DNA of 64,000 nt from assembly GCA_022709425.1 (NCBI GenBank), contig JAKLIW010000007.1:99465-163464 (forward strand). The letters are read 5' to 3'. Each line of letters begins with the position of its first letter. The stretch's first letter is position 1. Shown here one piece after another: positions 10,381 through 17,965 of the stretch. A program made the translations under genes and the position numbers. Source of the stretch: a bacterium (lineage in GTDB: Bacteria; UBP6; UBA1177; JAKLFG01). The notes under the pieces were generated by a model. The model was given only the letters and a program-made list of their open reading frames with translations, was not told the DNA's origin and ran no database searches.

Positions 10381-11118
10381 ATGAACGTGCGCATCTTCAT
10401 GGTCTGCGCGGCGCTTTTGCTGACAGCAGGGCTTTTCGCCGAAGAGGCGGCGCCCGCCGCTCCGGCCCCAACACCCGCCGCCGAGCCGACCCCGGCCCCA
10501 GCTCCAGCCACCGAGCCAACACCGGCGGCCGAGCCGGTACCGGCGACCGAACCGGCTCCAGCCCCTGCGCCGACACCGGCCGCCGAACAAACGCCCGAAC
10601 CGAAGCCAGAGGAAAAACCGGCCCCCGCCGTTGAAGAGAAGAAGATAGACACGGCCGCCAAGGAGGCTCCCGAACCGAAAAAGGAACCCGCCGCCGAAGA
10701 AAAGAAAGAGATCGTCCGCCCCTACTTCGGCGTTGCGATAGCCTCCGGCGTCTTTGGCCTGCTCGCTCTTGCCTCGGGATTCTACTTTGACCATCTCGCC
10801 GATGAGAGCTTCAACAGTTACAAAAAAATGGCGTCGCGCGATGCGATCGAAGCGGCGGCCAAAAAACCGGGCTTCATCCCCGAGGAGTATCTCCTGAAGA
10901 CCCGTTCGAAATACGATCAGGGACGGCAACATCTCGATTCACGGAACTACTCCTTCATCGGCGGCGCGATATTCGTCGCGGCGGGCGTGGGGCTGTTCTT
11001 CTGGACCGAGGAAAAGAAACCGGAAGAGGAAAAGAAAGAAGAAACGGTCTCCGACAAAAAGGTCTCGGTCCACTCGGTCGGCGACCGGGTGACGCTCAAC
11101 TTCAGCGGCTCATTCTAG
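10381..11118 (+). CDS. Secreted Ala/Pro-rich protein with two membrane helices
   Basis: 245 residues: signal peptide (cleavage near LFA-EEA), an Ala/Pro/Glu-rich low-complexity stretch of about 90 residues, then two hydrophobic helices near 118-136 and 187-204 separated by a charged loop, and a short C-terminal domain. The layout parallels the end of the 7111 protein (Pro-rich linker plus two helices). No enzyme family is recognised. It may anchor the neighbouring secreted proteins; that is inference from position. The SD is weak (GAGGCAAC). Confidence 0.6.
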   Translation: MNVRIFMVCAALLLTAGLFAEEAAPAAPAPTPAAEPTPAPAPATEPTPAAEPVPATEPAPAPAPTPAAEQTPEPKPEEKPAPAVEEKKIDTAAKEAPEPKKEPAAEEKKEIVRPYFGVAIASGVFGLLALASGFYFDHLADESFNSYKKMASRDAIEAAAKKPGFIPEEYLLKTRSKYDQGRQHLDSRNYSFIGGAIFVAAGVGLFFWTEEKKPEEEKKEETVSDKKVSVHSVGDRVTLNFSGSF

Positions 11119-11128
11119 GGAGGTCATC

Positions 11129-11362
11129 ATGAAAAACATACTGTTCTTCATTCTCGCCATATGTGCCTTTGCCGGATGTACCAAGGAGCCGGACATCATC
11201 AATATCGAAGAGGTGATGGAATCGGTGTTGGCCGAAATGGACTACTGGGGGACCGACGAGGATCTGCTCTTCAACGATGACGATGCGCTCCTCACCGAAG
11301 AGGACCCGACCGACGGCGACATCCTGCTGGATGAGGCCGACGACCTGCTGAGCGACGACTAG
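11129..11362 (+). CDS. Small stalk-only acidic lipoprotein
   Basis: 77 residues: lipobox FAGC (Cys16), a short helix-like segment (IINIEEVMESVLAEMDYW), then only the acidic stalk, with four acidic-x-Leu-Leu-type motifs (DEDLLF, DDALLTEE, DILLDE, DDLLSDD). There is no cargo domain, making it a minimal version of the stalk found on the larger lipoproteins. Strong SD GGGAGG. Its stop lies 3 bp from the convergent rubredoxin stop. Function unknown. Confidence 0.75.
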   Translation: MKNILFFILAICAFAGCTKEPDIINIEEVMESVLAEMDYWGTDEDLLFNDDDALLTEEDPTDGDILLDEADDLLSDD

Positions 11363-11365
11363 AGG

Positions 11366-11524
11366 CTACTCCGCCTCGAAACTATCCTTACCTACACCGC
11401 AGACCGGGCATACCCAGTCGGCCGGAACCTGTTCCCACGGAGTCCCGGGCGCGATGCCGCTATCCTGATCGCCCGCCGCCGGATCGTAGACATAGCCACA
11501 GACTGTGCACACATACTTCTTCAT
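11366..11524 (-). CDS. Rubredoxin
   Basis: 52-residue electron carrier with one iron bound by four cysteines: [12 protein letters not shown] at the N-terminus and [15 protein letters not shown] at the C-terminus, both textbook rubredoxin motifs. It starts at ATG 11524 with SD GGAGG and ends at TAG 11366-11368. Last gene of the oxygen-defence run; 13 bp downstream of the flavodiiron protein, whose usual electron donor is rubredoxin. Probably also donates to rubrerythrin and desulfoferrodoxin. Confidence 0.95.
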   Translation of the reverse strand: MKKYVCTVCGYVYDPAAGDQDSGIAPGTPWEQVPADWVCPVCGVGKDSFEAE

Positions 11525-11537
11525 GGTTTCCTCCAAA

Positions 11538-12746
11538 TTATTCAGGTATCAGTTGTTTGACCCGTTCGGCCACTTTGATCCCCAGTTCGCGACAGGCCGT
11601 CAGTGTCACGGCGTCGGGAACGTACTGCGTCTTCACCTCGCCGATCACTTCGCAACCCATCGAAGCGAGGTATTCCTTGAGCTGAGGCACCCCTTCGCCG
11701 CTCCAGCCGTGTGAGCCGAACGCGGCGCCGATGGGGGTCCCGAACTTGAGCCCGCGCAGATAGGTCAGCGCGTCGGCGAGCGATGGATAGAGGTTGTTGT
11801 TGAGGGTCGGCGTTCCGGCGACGATGGCCGCCGCATCGATCATCATGCTCGCCACATCGCTGCGCGTCGAGCTCCCCAGCGGCATCACCTCGGCCCGCAC
11901 GCCGCCCGCGACGATGCCGTCGGCGATGTAGCGCGCCATCTCTTCGGTCGAATGCCACATAGTGTCGTAGAGGACCACCGCCTTGCGGATGAGCTTCCGC
12001 GACGACCATTTCTTATAGTTCTCCACCATACGGCCGAACCGCGTCATATCGCGCCACACCGGACCGTGGTCGGGGGCGACCATCTTGAACGAAAGTCCCG
12101 ACGCCGCGACCCTCTCCAGCAGTTTCGCCACCTGCGGCGAATAGAGGGTGATGATGTTGGCATAGTAATCGCTACTGAGTCGCTCAAGCAGGTCCCACGG
12201 CAGTTCATCGTCGAACCGTTCGGCCGATGCGAGGTGCATACCGAAGGCGTCTTGACTGAAGAGCAGTTGCTCCTCGACGAGGTAGCTGAACATGCTGTCG
12301 GGCCAGTGGAGCATCCGCGTCTCGATGAAGGCCACCGTCCGGTCGCCGAGCGACAGCGTCTCGCCATCCTTGACCGCCGTGACGGGACACCCGATATCGC
12401 CGAAGTGACGCGCCAGCGTCTTCTGCCCCATGACCGAGGCGAAGACTTTCTCGGGCCGCGCCACACGGACGACCTCGGGCAGACCGGCCGAATGATCGGG
12501 CTCGGAATGGTTCGAGATGATGTAGTCGATCTTCTGCGGGTCGATCACCGAAGCGATCCGTTCGAGCAGTTCGTGCTCGAAACCTTTTTTCACGGTGTCG
12601 ATGAGGGTGATCTTCTTATCCAGTATGAGGTAGGCGTTGTAGGTGGTGCCGCGGTGGGTCGTGTAGCCGTGGAAGTTGCGAACACCCCAGTCCACCGCAC
12701 CTACCCAGTAAACCTTGGGCGCTATCGGTATCGCATGGAGGGTCAT
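11538..12746 (-). CDS. Flavodiiron protein (rubredoxin:oxygen oxidoreductase)
   Basis: 402 residues. The N-terminal metallo-beta-lactamase-like domain carries the diiron ligands (HSEPDHSAG near residue 82, [20 protein letters not shown] near 227). A C-terminal flavodoxin domain of about 150 residues binds FMN ([13 protein letters not shown] near 255; [17 protein letters not shown]). Reduces O2 to water, or NO to N2O in some members, using electrons from rubredoxin encoded next door. Cytoplasmic. SD GAGGGG precedes the ATG; ferritin lies 12 bp upstream. Confidence 0.95.
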   Translation of the reverse strand: MTLHAIPIAPKVYWVGAVDWGVRNFHGYTTHRGTTYNAYLILDKKITLIDTVKKGFEHELLERIASVIDPQKIDYIISNHSEPDHSAGLPEVVRVARPEKVFASVMGQKTLARHFGDIGCPVTAVKDGETLSLGDRTVAFIETRMLHWPDSMFSYLVEEQLLFSQDAFGMHLASAERFDDELPWDLLERLSSDYYANIITLYSPQVAKLLERVAASGLSFKMVAPDHGPVWRDMTRFGRMVENYKKWSSRKLIRKAVVLYDTMWHSTEEMARYIADGIVAGGVRAEVMPLGSSTRSDVASMMIDAAAIVAGTPTLNNNLYPSLADALTYLRGLKFGTPIGAAFGSHGWSGEGVPQLKEYLASMGCEVIGEVKTQYVPDAVTLTACRELGIKVAERVKQLIPE

Positions 12747-12758
12747 TGCATCACCCCT

Positions 12759-13271
12759 CTATTCGGCCAGCGGCGGTTCGACGAAAACGCGGGCCGCCAG
12801 TTCCTTGTCGAGCAGATAGATACCCTGACCATCGTTGCCGAGGAGCTCTATCTTCTGGATGATCTCGGTGACATTCTTCTCCTCTTCGACCTGCTCATTG
12901 ACATACCAGTTGTAGAAAACGCTGGTCGCGTGGTCGCCCAGCTTCATCGCCTCGGACTTGATTGCGTTGATGCGCGCGGTCACCGAGTTCTCATGCTTGA
13001 GGGCGTGTTCGAAGGCCGCCTTCGAGGTCTTCCACTCCTTTCCCGGATCGGGGATCGCGATGTAGAAGGGACGGCCCCCCTTTGCCAGAAGATAGAGATA
13101 CATCTTCTTCGCGTGGAAGAGTTCCTCCTGCCACTGGACCTTCATCCAGTTGGCAAAACCGGGAAGTCCCTTCGCGTCGAAGTAGGCGCCCATCGCGAGG
13201 TAGATATAGGCCGAATAGGTCTCATAGTTGATCTGGTCGTTGATCATCTTCTCGAGCTTTTTATCGATCAT
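12759..13271 (-). CDS. ftn: Ferritin (FtnA-like)
   Basis: 170 residues, a non-haem ferritin that oxidises and stores iron. The four-helix-bundle ligands are visible (NDQINYETYSAYIYLAM, WMKVQWQEELFHAKKMY, NEQVEEEKNVTEII). The frame extends 16 codons upstream into the desulfoferrodoxin gene, but MIDKKLEKMINDQ is the family start and is preceded by GGAGG. Storing free iron alongside superoxide and peroxide removal limits Fenton chemistry, which fits its place in this cluster. Confidence 0.93.
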   Translation of the reverse strand: MIDKKLEKMINDQINYETYSAYIYLAMGAYFDAKGLPGFANWMKVQWQEELFHAKKMYLYLLAKGGRPFYIAIPDPGKEWKTSKAAFEHALKHENSVTARINAIKSEAMKLGDHATSVFYNWYVNEQVEEEKNVTEIIQKIELLGNDGQGIYLLDKELAARVFVEPPLAE

Positions 13272-13282
13272 GGTATCCTCCG

Positions 13283-13666
13283 TTACTTGCCGCCTTTCCA
13301 CAGGCCGTGCTTGTTGCAATATTCGCGCAGTATCAAGGTGTCGGCGTAGGGAACATAGAACTCCGCCTCGGGTTTATCGCCCGGCTTGAGATACTTGCGG
13401 TTCACATAGTCGCCGTTGATGATCTCGATCCATTCGATGTAGTGGTCATCGACCATCGGGTGGGCCGTTGAACCGACCTTGACCAGCGTGCCGCTCTGAT
13501 GCGCCTCGGCTATCGGTACATGCTTCTCGTTCTTCCAATCGGCGGTCTGTTCGACCATCAGCTTCATGTTCTGGCCACAGCAGACGAGCGTGCCGGCCGA
13601 GCCGTGGACCATTTCCACGATATTTCCGCACAGTTCGCATTTATACACTTCGAGTCTCTTGGTCAT
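13283..13666 (-). CDS. dfx: Desulfoferrodoxin (superoxide reductase, 2Fe type)
   Basis: 127 residues. The N-terminal desulforedoxin centre (YKCELCG and LVCCGQNM, four Cys) is complete. The C-terminal superoxide reductase centre has KHVPIAE, AHPM, HYIEW and REYCNKHGLW, supplying the four His and one Cys ligands of the catalytic Fe. Reduces superoxide to peroxide without making O2. Peroxide is then handled by the neighbouring rubrerythrin. SD AAGGAG before the ATG at 13666. Confidence 0.96.
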   Translation of the reverse strand: MTKRLEVYKCELCGNIVEMVHGSAGTLVCCGQNMKLMVEQTADWKNEKHVPIAEAHQSGTLVKVGSTAHPMVDDHYIEWIEIINGDYVNRKYLKPGDKPEAEFYVPYADTLILREYCNKHGLWKGGK

Positions 13667-13676
13667 GGCATTCTCC

Positions 13677-13946
13677 TTACTTCGGACAGTTGTCGATCGC
13701 GAGCGTCTCCAGCTTTACATTGAGACACGGCACTTTCTTGAGTGCGTTGAACAGCTCCTGCTGTTTCGCCTTGTCGCCGACGAGTTCCAAAATGATGAGT
13801 CCATCCTCGGAACAAACGCTCTCCGACGCATCGTGCAGACCGAGCCGCGTTTTGATATAGCAACCGTAATCGGTCAGGAGCTTCTGCACCTGCGCCGCCG
13901 ACTCGCGCCGTTTGCCGACGAGCACGAGCATGATGTTCTTCGCCAT
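13677..13946 (-). CDS. Small ACT-like protein (TM1266-type, iron-only hydrogenase system regulator-like)
   Basis: 89 residues with a beta-alpha-beta-beta-alpha-beta pattern resembling the ferredoxin-like ACT/NikR-C fold of TM1266-type proteins, which are often encoded near Fe-only hydrogenase maturation genes. Three cysteines (CYIK, SVCSEDG, DNCPK) could bind metal. Placed between rubrerythrin and desulfoferrodoxin, it may be a metal- or redox-sensing partner; no DNA-binding domain is present. SD GGGAGG. Family call from fold pattern only. Confidence 0.6.
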   Translation of the reverse strand: MAKNIMLVLVGKRRESAAQVQKLLTDYGCYIKTRLGLHDASESVCSEDGLIILELVGDKAKQQELFNALKKVPCLNVKLETLAIDNCPK

Positions 13947-13967
13947 GTGTTTCCTCCCGTTGTGATG

Positions 13968-14543
13968 TTACCAGTGTTTCCCCAGTTCCTCGAACCACGC
14001 CTGCGGATGGGCGCACGCCGGACAGCTTTTGGGCGCGTCGGTCCCTTCATGGATGAAGCCGCAGTTCAGACAGCGCCAGGTGGTCTTGGCCGGTTTCTTG
14101 AAGGTCTCCCCCTTCTCCATTTCGGCAAGCAGCGCGCGATACCGTTCCTCATGATGTTTCTCGGCGTTCGAGATGAAGCGCCACATCGCGGCGGCCGCGG
14201 GGAAGCCCTCCTTCTCGGCCACTTCGGCGAAATGCGGGTAGAGCTTCGTGTGCTCCTCGTGTTCCCCCATCATCGACGCGGTGAGATTCTCTTTGGTCGT
14301 CCCGACCTTCCCCGCGGGATAAGCGGCGTTGATCTCAAGGTCGCCCCCCTCAAGCAGACTGAAGAAGCGTTTCGCGTGCTCCTTTTCCTGACGCGCCGTC
14401 TCCTCAAAGATGAGCGCCACCTTCTCGTAGCCTTCCTTCTTCGCCGCGCTGGCGAAGTAGTCGTAGCGCATCCGCGCCTGCGATTCCCCGGCGAACGACT
14501 TGAGCAGATTCTTTTCGGTCTCGGTCCCTCTGATGCTTCCCAT
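13968..14543 (-). CDS. rbr: Rubrerythrin
   Basis: 191 residues. Ferritin-like diiron domain with two Glu-x-x-His motifs ([10 protein letters not shown] near 55, [10 protein letters not shown] near 130) and a C-terminal rubredoxin-like domain ([12 protein letters not shown] then [12 protein letters not shown]). Reduces hydrogen peroxide to water with rubredoxin as donor. The frame opens at a GTG at 14555 that is part of the Shine-Dalgarno sequence; the ATG at 14543 is preceded by GGAGGAGACC and starts [13 protein letters not shown], the usual family N-terminus. Confidence 0.95.
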   Translation of the reverse strand: MGSIRGTETEKNLLKSFAGESQARMRYDYFASAAKKEGYEKVALIFEETARQEKEHAKRFFSLLEGGDLEINAAYPAGKVGTTKENLTASMMGEHEEHTKLYPHFAEVAEKEGFPAAAAMWRFISNAEKHHEERYRALLAEMEKGETFKKPAKTTWRCLNCGFIHEGTDAPKSCPACAHPQAWFEELGKHW

Positions 14544-14578
14544 GGTCTCCTCCACAGTAATGGTTGTTGTTCGATCCG

Positions 14579-15460
14579 TTATGAGGTTTTCTTTCCCTTT
14601 GTATTTTCCTCTTCGGGCGGCCTGAGCGTTCGTTCCGACGAGGTGACCACCATCTCCTTCTGTTCGTCGTAATAATAATGACCGCCGTAGGGTTCCTGCG
14701 GTATCGCCGACATATACCCCTTGCGCACCAACTCTTTCAATTCGCGGTCCGGAGCCTTACCCGTATCGTTCCGGTAACGTTCCGCCGCTTCGGACAGGGC
14801 GATGAGATCGCTGAAGAATCGCACCCGGAGCTCCAACAGAGCGATCATGTTCCGCTCCTTGGCTTCTCCGAGTTGACTGAGGGTATATTCGTAGGCAAGC
14901 CGGTAGCCACCCCCTTTCGTCGCCGCCTTGGTGACCAGCCAGTAGGCGTTCGGCGGCGACCCCGGCATCCGCGCACCCCTATAGAGGAAAGGATATGCCT
15001 TTTCCATGTCGTCGAGGTACATGAAATAGTTCATCCCCTTGCGAAAAACGAAATTCCAATCATCGGGATACAGTTCATGTCCGATGTCAAGCAGGCGGTT
15101 GGCCGCGGCGATCGCTTCCGGTGTATTCATCGATGATATCGCCGCATCGCCGAACAAGAGCGCGATCTTGGGGTCGGGGTTGAGCCGCGCAACCACTTCG
15201 ATCATCTGCTCGAGAAGCGGATAGGTGTGATCGGTTACATAATGACTGCCGAAATAGTAGGCCGCCTTGATGAAAATGAAGTCGGCCGCCATCGCGCTGT
15301 AACCGAGGAACATCACCTTGGCCAGATCGGGCTGAGGATATGCGGCGATCGTCTCGACCATCGGTCGGGGCTGTTCGATAAGTTTCGATCGCGCATGGAT
15401 GAAGAGCGGGAGCGCCGCAACAATAACGACGACCGCTATGATGTTCGATATCCGGCCCAT
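14579..15460 (-). CDS. Membrane-anchored TPR-like protein, function unknown
   Basis: 293 residues from ATG 15460 (a GTG two codons earlier lies within the SD GAGGTG). One N-terminal membrane helix (residues 5-22), then helical repeats resembling TPRs ([24 protein letters not shown] hairpins), with motifs [21 protein letters not shown] and [17 protein letters not shown] that I associate with uncharacterised deltaproteobacterial proteins. The C-terminus is charged. The upstream glycosyltransferase ends 7 bp before it, so it may belong to cell-surface glycan work rather than oxygen defence. Confidence 0.55.
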   Translation of the reverse strand: MGRISNIIAVVVIVAALPLFIHARSKLIEQPRPMVETIAAYPQPDLAKVMFLGYSAMAADFIFIKAAYYFGSHYVTDHTYPLLEQMIEVVARLNPDPKIALLFGDAAISSMNTPEAIAAANRLLDIGHELYPDDWNFVFRKGMNYFMYLDDMEKAYPFLYRGARMPGSPPNAYWLVTKAATKGGGYRLAYEYTLSQLGEAKERNMIALLELRVRFFSDLIALSEAAERYRNDTGKAPDRELKELVRKGYMSAIPQEPYGGHYYYDEQKEMVVTSSERTLRPPEEENTKGKKTS

Positions 15461-15467
15461 CGGCACC

Positions 15468-16373
15468 TCACTTGCGCTTGGTTATCTCATCCTTCAGACT
15501 GACCACCAACTCGGCGATGAATCCCATGAACAGAAAGATGGTCCCCGACAGGAACATCAGTATCGTGAACAATAGGAGCGGCCGGTTACGGAAGGCATTG
15601 TCGTCCAGAGCAAAAGTAATATAAAGCATCCACGAAACGATGACGACGCTTGCCAACATCTGCAGGCCGCCGAACGAGCCGAACAACCGCATCGGCGCTT
15701 TGGTGAAGGTCAATATGAATTTCACCGCAAGAGCATCAAAGAACGATATCGGGATCCGCGTGAAGCCGAAATGACTCCGGCCGCTTTTACGCGGGTACCA
15801 ATTGACCGGCACCTCGATCACCCGCCACCCCTTGGCGTAGAGTATCTGGGCGATGAACCGGTGCCAATCGCTGCGCAGCTCCAGATCGGGCAGACACTCG
15901 CGCCGGAACGCCTTTATCCAGTTCATGTCGTGCAGACCCATCCCGAAGAGCGCCTGCGATATCTCGTTGTATATCTTACTCAGGAATATCTTCGTTTCAC
16001 GCCGGCCCACCCGACGGCCGCATACCACCTCGACGCCGTCGGTGAATCCGGCCAGCAGTTTCGGAATATCCTCATCGGGATACGATTCGAGGTCGCTCGG
16101 CAGAAAAACGATGATATCGCCGGTACAGGCGGCAAAACCGGTCTTCATCGCCTGCGTCAGGCCGAAATTCGTCCGGTGACGGAAAAGACGGACCCACGGC
16201 TTATCGCGGGCGATCCGCTCCACGATGGCCGCGCCACCGTCACGCGAACCGTCATCGACCATGACCAGTTCCCCTTCGACACCCGCCTTCGCGACGCCCT
16301 CTTCGACCCGCGCGATAAGTTCTTCGAGATTTCCCTGCTCGTTGCAGAACGGGATGAATACCGAGACCTTCAT
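15468..16373 (-). CDS. Family 2 glycosyltransferase (DPM1/ArnC-like) with two C-terminal TM helices
   Basis: 301 residues. GT-A fold motifs: FIPFCNEQGNL at the N-terminus, VDDGSRDGG near 41, and a DxD-like PSDLESYPDED near 94. Two hydrophobic helices near 235-252 and 265-290. Such enzymes transfer a sugar from an activated nucleotide to polyprenyl phosphate or lipid at the inner membrane. The ATG overlaps the yhbY stop (TGATG) with GGAG inside yhbY as ribosome-binding site; the GTG one codon earlier is less likely. Confidence 0.85.
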   Translation of the reverse strand: MKVSVFIPFCNEQGNLEELIARVEEGVAKAGVEGELVMVDDGSRDGGAAIVERIARDKPWVRLFRHRTNFGLTQAMKTGFAACTGDIIVFLPSDLESYPDEDIPKLLAGFTDGVEVVCGRRVGRRETKIFLSKIYNEISQALFGMGLHDMNWIKAFRRECLPDLELRSDWHRFIAQILYAKGWRVIEVPVNWYPRKSGRSHFGFTRIPISFFDALAVKFILTFTKAPMRLFGSFGGLQMLASVVIVSWMLYITFALDDNAFRNRPLLLFTILMFLSGTIFLFMGFIAELVVSLKDEITKRK

Positions 16374-16690
16374 CACTCCTCCGCGCCTATCGCATCAAGG
16401 GATATCCGCCGTTTCTCCGGATCGGGGTGCGGACGATATAGTATCGCGATGTTGCCGATCATCCCGGCCAAATGGCCACTGACCGTCGTCGCCATCGCCG
16501 TCGCCAATTCCTGTTTTTCCTCTTTGTGATCGAGGAATTTCACCTTAATAAGTTCATGGGTGAGCAGTGCCGCGTCAATCGCTTTTATCTGTTCCGGTGT
16601 AAGCCCTTTGGCGCCGATGAGCACCACCGGTTTCAGGGCATGGGCGCGCCCTCTGAGATACTTTCTTTGTTTTCCCGTCAGTTCACGCAT
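16373..16690 (-). CDS. yhbY: YhbY/CRS1-type RNA-binding protein
   Basis: 105 residues, a full-length CRM-domain protein. The start LTGKQRKYLRGRAHALKPVV and the motif VLIGAKGLTPEQIKAIDAAL are diagnostic. Binds pre-50S ribosomal particles in the relatives studied. Overlaps the radical SAM gene upstream by 13 bp and the glycosyltransferase downstream by one base, so it is translated as part of a tightly packed operon. Confidence 0.93.
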   Translation of the reverse strand: MRELTGKQRKYLRGRAHALKPVVLIGAKGLTPEQIKAIDAALLTHELIKVKFLDHKEEKQELATAMATTVSGHLAGMIGNIAILYRPHPDPEKRRISLDAIGAEE

Positions 16691-17610
16691 CCGTTCCTTC
16701 CACAGCCTTGGGTAATGGTATTATTTTTGCAATACTCTTCAAGTTTTTTAAGGAGTTCCTGCGTATTGGAATCCCAACGCGGCGCGATGAGCCGAGCACT
16801 GGGCGCCTCGGTGAAAAAGCGCATCACCACAACCTGCGGCGGCAGCTCCTTTATAACCTCTCCGAGAAGCACGATATGCTCATCTTCTTCGGGCAGGGCA
16901 AACGGCGCGGACTCGAAACGATCGGCAAGCCGCGTCCCGCGGTAGACCTGCAGATGATGTATCTTGACCCCCTGCACCACCGGATGACGCGTCGCGAAGC
17001 GGACCGTTTCCAGCACATCGGCGGAGGTCTCTCCCGGAATGCCGGCGATAAGATGTACCGCCACCTTCACCCGTCCCTCCCCCACCCGATGGATCATGTC
17101 GATCGCCGTATCGTAGGAGGCGACATCGTGTCCCCGTTCAAGGAACGCCAGCGACCGTTCATGCGCCGACTGCAGACCGATCTCGATCCACAGGTCGAAA
17201 TCATTGGAAGGGGCGCTCTGCACGACCTGTCGCACGATCTCTTCGGTCACATAATCGGGTCGCGTCGAAACGATAAGTCCCACCGTGTCCTCCGTACGCG
17301 CCGCCGCCCCGTACATCCGGCCCAGTTTCCGAGGATCACCCGATGTCGAAGTGCCGCTCTGGAAATAGGCCAGATACTTGTGGGCGCCGTAGCGGCCCAC
17401 CATCCGCTTCTTCTGGAAAACGAGCCGGTCGCGCCAACCGCGCCGACCCGGCACGATGGCCCCTCTCGGCACGAACACCGCGTTATCGCAGAAAACACAG
17501 CGACCCCACGGACAGGGAATGCCGGTATCGAAACTGATGCGGGCGACCCGCCCGCCGAACCGCTCCTGCAGGTAACGGTTGAAAGTGTTTATGTATCTAT
17601 CGAGCGGCAC
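16678..17610 (-). CDS. Radical SAM protein, TIGR01212/YhcC family
   Basis: About 310 residues. Starts RYINTFNRYLQERFG, typical of the YhcC family, followed by the 4Fe-4S motif CPWGRCVFC (a short Cx4Cx2C variant). It continues with a radical-SAM barrel (WIEIGLQSAHERSLAFLERGH, HLIAGIPGET) and a C-terminus ending GCGRNGC. Substrate unknown. The frame extends to a TTG at 17661, but the promoter at 17649-17677 would start transcription inside that stretch; the GTG at 17610, behind GAGGGCAGG, is therefore preferred. First gene of the long minus-strand run. Confidence 0.82.
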   Translation of the reverse strand: MPLDRYINTFNRYLQERFGGRVARISFDTGIPCPWGRCVFCDNAVFVPRGAIVPGRRGWRDRLVFQKKRMVGRYGAHKYLAYFQSGTSTSGDPRKLGRMYGAAARTEDTVGLIVSTRPDYVTEEIVRQVVQSAPSNDFDLWIEIGLQSAHERSLAFLERGHDVASYDTAIDMIHRVGEGRVKVAVHLIAGIPGETSADVLETVRFATRHPVVQGVKIHHLQVYRGTRLADRFESAPFALPEEDEHIVLLGEVIKELPPQVVVMRFFTEAPSARLIAPRWDSNTQELLKKLEEYCKNNTITQGCGRNGCVN

Positions 17611-17648
17611 CCTGCCCTCGCAAGAAGTAATAATACTCGCGACTCCAA

Positions 17649-17677
17649 ATAGTAAGCACAATACCCTTCCGCGTCAA
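17649..17677 (-). promoter_or_regulatory. Promoter of radical SAM-yhbY-GT operon
   Basis: Minus strand: TTGACG (17672-17677), 17-bp spacer, TACTAT (17649-17654). Back to back with the tRNA promoter. Confidence 0.6.
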
Positions 17678-17679
17678 GT

Positions 17680-17707
17680 TTGACAAGCAATTATTTTTGA
17701 TTAGTAT
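17680..17707 (+). promoter_or_regulatory. Promoter of tRNA-Thr
   Basis: TTGACA (17680-17685), 16-bp A/T-rich spacer, TAGTAT (17702-17707), ending 11 bp before the mature tRNA. Confidence 0.75.
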
Positions 17708-17718
17708 GCCCCTGCGAT

Positions 17719-17794
17719 GCTGATGTAGCTCAGTCGGTAGAGCAGCTGATTCGTAATCAGCAGGTCGTCGGTTCAAGTCCGACCATCAGCTCCA
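17719..17794 (+). tRNA. tRNA-Thr (anticodon CGT), CCA encoded
   Basis: 76-nt cloverleaf: acceptor GCTGATG pairs with CATCAGC; D-arm AGCTCAGTCGGTAGAGC; anticodon stem CTGAT/ATCAG with loop TTCGTAA, anticodon CGT (reads ACG); T-arm with GGTTCAAGTCC; discriminator T and genomic CCA at 17792-17794. Confidence 0.97.
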
Positions 17795-17803
17795 GTGATT
17801 TCG

Positions 17804-17838
17804 ACGGCTTCGGCCCCAACGGGTCGGAGCCGTTTTTT
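17804..17838 (+). terminator. Rho-independent terminator after tRNA-Thr
   Basis: A 13-bp stem (17804-17816 with 17821-17833, including two G-U pairs), loop CAAC, then six T (17833-17838). It lies 10 bp after the tRNA. Confidence 0.9.
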
Positions 17839-17905
17839 CAAGGGTCGCTCATTCGGGTACTGCGACACCCTGCAGGCCTACGTCGACGCGCATCCCTGAT
17901 TCTTC

Positions 17906-17933
17906 TTGACATCTGTTTTTTCTCAAGGAATAT
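17906..17933 (+). promoter_or_regulatory. Probable promoter of Big_5 lipoprotein
   Basis: TTGACA (17906-17911), 16-bp spacer, weak -10 GAATAT (17928-17933). It lies 33 bp upstream of the chosen start. Confidence 0.45.
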
Positions 17934-17965
17934 GGCTGACGGGTTCAACAATTGTGGAGCATATC

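Noticed and set aside
11952..13349. 465-codon plus-strand open frame
   Set aside because: Antisense to the flavodiiron protein, ferritin and desulfoferrodoxin genes, which have full family motifs; no SD or signal for the plus-strand frame.
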